A stretch of 64,000 nt of DNA from JAWXUU01 sp044426085. Its GTDB lineage: Bacteria > Bacillota > Clostridia > Christensenellales > CAMQZB01. This document shows positions 60,486 to 64,000 of the stretch, piece by piece; position 1 is the first letter of the stretch; each line of letters begins with the position of its first letter. Location of the stretch: NCBI GenBank assembly GCA_044426085.1, contig JAWXUU010000007.1:55841-119840 (forward strand), given 5' to 3'. The notes under the pieces are model-generated. The model was not told the origin of the DNA. It worked only from the letters and a program-made list of their open reading frames with translations, and ran no database searches. The translations under genes were made by a program, and so were the position numbers.

Positions 60486-61826
60486 ATGAGTAATTATGTT
60501 AGTGGGGTGCTCGCAAAGTTGAAAGCATCCAACCCTGATCAACCTGAATTTATTCAGGCAGCAACTGAAATTCTTGATTCACTTGAAGTCGTTTTCGACA
60601 AGAATCCTGAATTTGAAAAAGCGGGTCTTTTGGAAAGATTTGTTGAACCAGAACGCGTGATGATGTTCCGCGTGCCGTGGGTTGACGATGCGGGCAAAGT
60701 TCAAGTGAACAAAGGTTATCGCATTCAATTCAACAGTGCAATTGGTCCATATAAGGGTGGGCTTAGATTCCATCCATCAGTTAATCTTTCAATATTGAAA
60801 TTTCTAGCTTTTGAACAAATTTTGAAAAATTCCTTGACTGGCCTTCCAATCGGTGGCGGAAAAGGTGGCTGTGATTTCGACCCTAAGGGCAAATCTGATG
60901 CTGAAGTTATGAGATTTTGTCAATCTTTCATGACTGAACTTTCAAAATACATCGGTGCTGATACCGACGTTCCTGCCGGCGACATTGGCGTTGGAGCAAG
61001 AGAAATTGGTTATATGTTTGGTCAATATAAAAAGCTTAGAAACGAACACGTTGCGGTTTTGACAGGCAGAGGTATTCCTTACGGCGGTTCTCTTGTTAGA
61101 ACTGAAGCGACTGGATACGGTCTTGTTTATCTTGTTGATGAAATGCTACGAACTAAAAAACTTACAAGTTTTAACGGCAAAAATGTTGTTATTTCTGGCT
61201 CTGGCAACGTTGCGATTTACGCAACTGAAAAAGTTCAACAACTTGGCGGAAGAGTTATTGCTCTTTCTGATTCTGCGGGATACATCGTTGATGAAGCGGG
61301 TATCAAACTTGATATCGTGAAAGACATCAAAGAAGTTAGACGCGGAAGAATTAAAGAATATCTTAAAGAAGTTCCAACAGCAAAATACGTTGAAGGATGC
61401 AAAGGCATTTGGAACGTACACTGTGACGTTGCTCTTCCTTGCGCAACTCAAAACGAACTTGATGAAGACTCTGCAAAAATCCTTGTTGCAAACGGCTGTT
61501 ATGCAGTTGGCGAAGGTGCGAACATGCCTTCAACTTTGAAAGCAACAGAAGTTTTCTTATCTTCAAACGTTTTGTTTGCTCCTGGCAAGGCTGCAAACGC
61601 GGGTGGGGTTGCCACTTCTGCTCTTGAAATGGCGCAATCTTCACAAAGACTTTTCTGGACTTTCGAAGAAGTTGATGCTAAGCTTAAAACTATCATGGAA
61701 AACATTTTCCACACAATCGACGACACATCAAAAGAATACGGCGAAGAAAACAACTTCGTTCTCGGCGCAAACATCGCGGGATTTGCCAAAGTTGCTCAAA
61801 CAATGATGGCTCACGGTATTGTTTAG
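60486..61826 (+). CDS. gdhA: Glutamate dehydrogenase (hexameric, NADP-type)
   Basis: 446 residues. Substrate-binding signatures YKGGLRFHP and the catalytic region LPIGGGKGGCDFDPKG lie near 90-130, with TDVPAGDIGVG, then the Rossmann region with VVISGSGNVAIYA (about 235-247). It converts 2-oxoglutarate and ammonia to glutamate. Sequence and length match the GdhA group, usually NADPH-dependent. ATG 60486 is preferred because GGAGG lies 8 bases upstream; an ATG at 60471 would sit before that site. No clear promoter was settled in the 234-bp gap, which otherwise holds the ptsI terminator. Confidence 0.97.
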   Translation: MSNYVSGVLAKLKASNPDQPEFIQAATEILDSLEVVFDKNPEFEKAGLLERFVEPERVMMFRVPWVDDAGKVQVNKGYRIQFNSAIGPYKGGLRFHPSVNLSILKFLAFEQILKNSLTGLPIGGGKGGCDFDPKGKSDAEVMRFCQSFMTELSKYIGADTDVPAGDIGVGAREIGYMFGQYKKLRNEHVAVLTGRGIPYGGSLVRTEATGYGLVYLVDEMLRTKKLTSFNGKNVVISGSGNVAIYATEKVQQLGGRVIALSDSAGYIVDEAGIKLDIVKDIKEVRRGRIKEYLKEVPTAKYVEGCKGIWNVHCDVALPCATQNELDEDSAKILVANGCYAVGEGANMPSTLKATEVFLSSNVLFAPGKAANAGGVATSALEMAQSSQRLFWTFEEVDAKLKTIMENIFHTIDDTSKEYGEENNFVLGANIAGFAKVAQTMMAHGIV

Positions 61827-61861
61827 AAATCAGTTGATAACACAATAAATATGTAACGAAG

Positions 61862-61900
61862 AGGTTGCCAATCGTTTTAAACGGTTGACAACCTTTTTTT
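61862..61900 (+). terminator. Intrinsic terminator after gdhA
   Basis: Arms AGGTTG...CGTTT and AAACG...CAACCT (about 61863-61878, 61880-61895) with two internal mismatches, followed by seven T. Confidence 0.8.
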
Positions 61901-61913
61901 GTTGTGATATTAT
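61885..61913 (+). promoter_or_regulatory. Probable promoter of the cobalamin-regulated unit, inside the gdhA terminator
   Basis: TTGACA (61885-61890) lies within the right arm of the gdhA terminator. A 17-bp spacer and TATTAT (61908-61913) follow. Transcription would begin near 61920, just before the riboswitch core. Confidence 0.65.
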
Positions 61914-61919
61914 AAAGAC

Positions 61920-62107
61920 AAGAAAACTCAATATATCTTATAGGGGAAGCGAGTGAAAACCTTGCGCAATACCTGTTACCGTGATTGCTTTTTTGCATAA
62001 GTCGGGCTACCTATTTTTTATAATATCTTCACAGGATCATGAAGGAAAGAACGAAATTTATAGCATTTGCTATTCTGAACTCATTCCTTTTGGGATTGAG
62101 TTTTTTT
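61920..62107 (+). ncRNA. Cobalamin riboswitch with intrinsic-terminator expression platform
   Basis: The conserved core reads TATAGGGGAAGCGAGTGAAAA, with GCGAG pairing to CTTGC, then CGCAATACCTGTTACCGTGA (B12-box-like), and a 3' element AAGTCGGGCTACCTAT near 62000-62014. These match the cobalamin aptamer consensus; the peripheral stems are short. An intrinsic terminator follows: AACTCATTCC / GGATTGAGTT (62078-62087, 62093-62102) plus a T-run. Cobalamin binding would be expected to stop transcription before the binding-protein gene. A further hairpin (62120-62139) precedes the ribosome site. The 5' and 3' flanks also contain exact 11-bp complements (61906-61916, 62017-62027), but the first would lie before the predicted start of transcription. 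Confidence 0.8.
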
Positions 62108-62159
62108 AATTTTATTAAGGGAACTTTTGAAAAGTCCCGTATTTTAAGGAGAATAGAAA

Positions 62160-63365
62160 ATGAAAAAAATTACTGCACTACTACTTGTTGTTGCAATGTT
62201 GCTTTCTTGTGTTGGGTGCACTGCTTCTTCACCAGAAGAAACAATTGCACCAGAAGAAATCACAATCCCCGCTGAATTTGCCGAGGATTTGGAAGGAATC
62301 AGCATTGGATATGTGAGCACTGAAGAATTGCTTTACGCCGACAAATTTTCCATCCATTATCTTGAAGATGATTTTATTTTGCTTTGCACATACACAGCTG
62401 ATTATCTGCTTGCAAACAGAATTTTGGCAGTTCCCGAAGGCGGAATTATCCCATCTGATTTACCTTCAGATATTTTGATTGTCGATACGCCAACAAGCAA
62501 TGTTATGCTTGCTTCTTCACCAATGATGTCGCTTTCAAACGCACTTGGCAAGGTTGACGCGGTGAAACTTACTGCAACGGCAACTTGGTATATTGATAAC
62601 GTGAACGATGCAATTGCGGACGGAAGCATGATTGACGTTGGCAAATATTCTACACCTGATTACGAACTTATTTTGGCAAACATGCCTGACTTTGCGATTT
62701 TTTCAACTATGATTGAAGAAATTTCTTCAACTGTTTCAACTCAACTTACTGAGCTTGGAATAAACTTCTTCTGCGACAGATCACCAAACGAACCTGAGGC
62801 ACTTGGAAGAACTGAATGGTTGAAATTCTTAGGCGTTTTATACGGCGAATACGACCTTGCTTGCGAACTTTTTGACAAACAAGTTGCAATCGTTGACGGC
62901 ATTGCTGAAAACATGGAAAGCATAGCAGACGAAGATAAAAAGACGGTTTTGTTCTTTTACGTTATCTCTTCTGGTAGCATATACGTGAGAAACGAGGATG
63001 ACTATCTTTCAAACGCCATTGCAGTTGCGGGCGGTGAAGGAATTTTCACAACCGACGGCACACCTGGTTCTTCAAGCATAATTGTCACACCTGAAGTGTT
63101 CTACACACTTGGCGTTGATGCCGACGTGATTATATACAACTACTCTAACGGCGGATATCCAGAGAGTGTTCAAGATATCATCGATTCTCGTGACCTTGAA
63201 ATTTTGAAGGATTTCAAAGCTTACGAAACTGGCGATATTTGGGCGACTAGCCGAGACTTTTATCAAGTGACTGACACTATTGGTCAAGTTATTGGTGATA
63301 TTCACACTGCGATATACGATGAAGATGCTGGCGACGAGCTCACTTATCTTAATCGTTTGAAATAA
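62160..63365 (+). CDS. B12/iron-siderophore-type ABC substrate-binding lipoprotein (BtuF-like)
   Basis: 401 residues. A lipoprotein signal ends at a Cys near residue 20 (LLSCVGCTASS), followed by an acidic and proline linker. Two lobes follow: the N-lobe (about 45-200) with the VDAVKLTATATWYID segment, and the C-lobe (about 255-400) after a long connecting helix, the layout of the TroA/BtuF fold. The upstream cobalamin riboswitch makes corrinoid binding the most likely function. No BtuC or BtuD gene lies within the window, so the transporter parts are elsewhere or beyond the right edge. Ribosome site AAGGAG. Confidence 0.88.
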   Translation: MKKITALLLVVAMLLSCVGCTASSPEETIAPEEITIPAEFAEDLEGISIGYVSTEELLYADKFSIHYLEDDFILLCTYTADYLLANRILAVPEGGIIPSDLPSDILIVDTPTSNVMLASSPMMSLSNALGKVDAVKLTATATWYIDNVNDAIADGSMIDVGKYSTPDYELILANMPDFAIFSTMIEEISSTVSTQLTELGINFFCDRSPNEPEALGRTEWLKFLGVLYGEYDLACELFDKQVAIVDGIAENMESIADEDKKTVLFFYVISSGSIYVRNEDDYLSNAIAVAGGEGIFTTDGTPGSSSIIVTPEVFYTLGVDADVIIYNYSNGGYPESVQDIIDSRDLEILKDFKAYETGDIWATSRDFYQVTDTIGQVIGDIHTAIYDEDAGDELTYLNRLK

Positions 63366-63379
63366 TTTAGAAGGATTTT

Positions 63380-63847
63380 ATGAAAAATTTGCCATTTACA
63401 CCAAAAGATGAAAAGGATAGAAAACGCGTTTTGTTTTTCTATGTTGTGGAGTGCGGGGATATTTATGTTCGCAAACGTGGCGACGACCTTTCTTTTGCGG
63501 TGGAAAATGCTGGCGGAATTGGGATTTTTGCAGATGACGGCGTTTCCGTTATGAAAAACATCGTTGTTGATAAGCTTGAGCTTATTCGACTTTTGAAAAA
63601 CGCAGATGTGATTTTATATAACTCTGCTGGCGGTGGCAAGGTGGAAAGTCTTGCTGAGCTTATCGCCTTGCGTGATATTGAATATATCAAAGGTTTCAAA
63701 GCTTGCACGGCGGGGGAATTTTGGATAACCGACAATAATTTTTATCCGATTATCGATGTTATCGATGAAATCACAAATGATATCAATGCTATTTTATACG
63801 ATGAAAACGTCGGGGATAATCTGCGATATTTTCACAGATTGAAATAG
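63380..63847 (+). CDS. Leaderless C-lobe duplicate of the preceding binding protein
   Basis: 155 residues with no signal peptide. It aligns along its length with the C-terminal half of the gene before it: KRVLFFYVVECGDIYVR against KTVLFFYVISSGSIYVR, then GGIGIFADDG, NADVILYNSAGGG, IKGFKA, and the same end HRLK/NRLK. The N-lobe is missing. It has its own AAGGAT site and starts 14 bases after the first stop. It is either the decayed remnant of a tandem duplication or a cytoplasmic half-domain protein. The open frame is intact. Confidence 0.75.
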   Translation: MKNLPFTPKDEKDRKRVLFFYVVECGDIYVRKRGDDLSFAVENAGGIGIFADDGVSVMKNIVVDKLELIRLLKNADVILYNSAGGGKVESLAELIALRDIEYIKGFKACTAGEFWITDNNFYPIIDVIDEITNDINAILYDENVGDNLRYFHRLK

Positions 63848-63884
63848 AAAAGTGGAATAGAAATAGAAACTCAAAATATAAAAT

Positions 63885-64000
63885 AATAGATTGTATAATT
63901 AAGTGCAACACCTAAAAAAGAATAGCGATTCACACCGAAATCCTTTATAATGGAAAGTGACCAAACCGACCATTGGGGGAAAACAACATGAACCGCTACG
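63885..64000 (+). mobile_element. Possible left end of an insertion sequence (IS30-like?)
   Basis: After the half-copy gene the base composition changes, and a segment with AATTAAGTGCAACACCT resembles the end of IS30-family elements. A short leader with a strong GGGGGA site and an ATG follows at the window edge. Too little is visible to be firm. Confidence 0.3.
63988..64000 (+). CDS. Start of a truncated gene at the right edge
   Basis: ATG at 63988 preceded 11 bases upstream by GGGGGA; only four codons (M-N-R-Y) are visible. If the insertion-sequence reading is right this would be its transposase. The identity cannot be settled here. Confidence 0.4.

Overview
The window comes from an AT-rich, single-membrane (Firmicutes/Clostridia-like) bacterium. 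The evidence is a Spo0A orthologue, a YtfI/YtfJ-type sporulation gene pair, strong Shine-Dalgarno sequences with ATG/GTG/TTG starts, sigma-A promoters with 17-bp spacers, a FloA/NfeD pair, MutS2, and a division and cell-wall (dcw) cluster headed by mraZ. MurE carries the DNPR motif expected for meso-diaminopimelate peptidoglycan. A rubrerythrin, a ferredoxin-type aldo/keto reductase and a cobalamin riboswitch fit an anaerobe. No rRNA, tRNA or CRISPR array was seen. The species cannot be named from the sequence.

Layout. 1-9 kb: mostly minus-strand housekeeping genes (membrane protein, small unknown protein, floA, NfeD-like, P-type ATPase, zinc-ribbon/coiled-coil protein, DUF1292, ruvX, aldo/keto reductase). 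9.4-13.1 kb: a plus-strand exported beta-propeller/SH3 protein and an aldose epimerase. 13.2-20.6 kb: SipW-like signal peptidase, TtcA-like thiolase, a DUF368 polyprenyl-phosphate transporter (plus strand), thiI with its cysteine desulfurase, and mutS2. 20.8-24 kb: spo0A (plus) and an aconitase-family hydratase. 24-30.2 kb: a complete F1Fo ATP synthase operon whose delta subunit is reduced to its C-terminal domain. 30.3-39.5 kb: a DUF2156 protein, a BMP-type nucleoside ABC transporter, pseudouridine catabolism genes (psuK, psuG) and a flavin reductase. 39.6-54.1 kb: the dcw cluster, mraZ-rsmH-ftsL-pbp-[rubrerythrin]-murE-mraY-murD-ftsW-murA-ftsQ-ftsA-ftsZ. 54.4-58.4 kb: an inverted-repeat element, a drug/metabolite transporter, rluB, a D,D-carboxypeptidase, ytfJ and DUF2953. 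58.6-64 kb: plus-strand ptsI, gdhA, and a cobalamin riboswitch controlling a B12-type binding protein followed by a leaderless half-copy of it. The right edge may be the start of an insertion sequence.

How the genes work together. The dcw cluster supplies lipid-I/II precursor synthesis (MurA, MurD, MurE, MraY) and the divisome (FtsL, Q, A, Z, W and a transpeptidase). MraZ probably represses its own promoter through five boxes spaced 10 bp apart. The DUF368 protein would recycle the lipid carrier and the carboxypeptidase trims peptides. ThiI, the cysteine desulfurase and TtcA form a sulfur-transfer and tRNA-thiolation group. The nucleoside transporter and psuK/psuG suggest nucleoside, perhaps pseudouridine, salvage.

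The most notable non-gene structure is repetitive. One 198-bp element has perfect 39-bp inverted ends. Two further loci carry related AATTAAA arrays around a GCTTCGC hairpin. Many minus-strand genes also end in short tandem repeats, and in some of these the stop codon itself lies inside the repeated unit.
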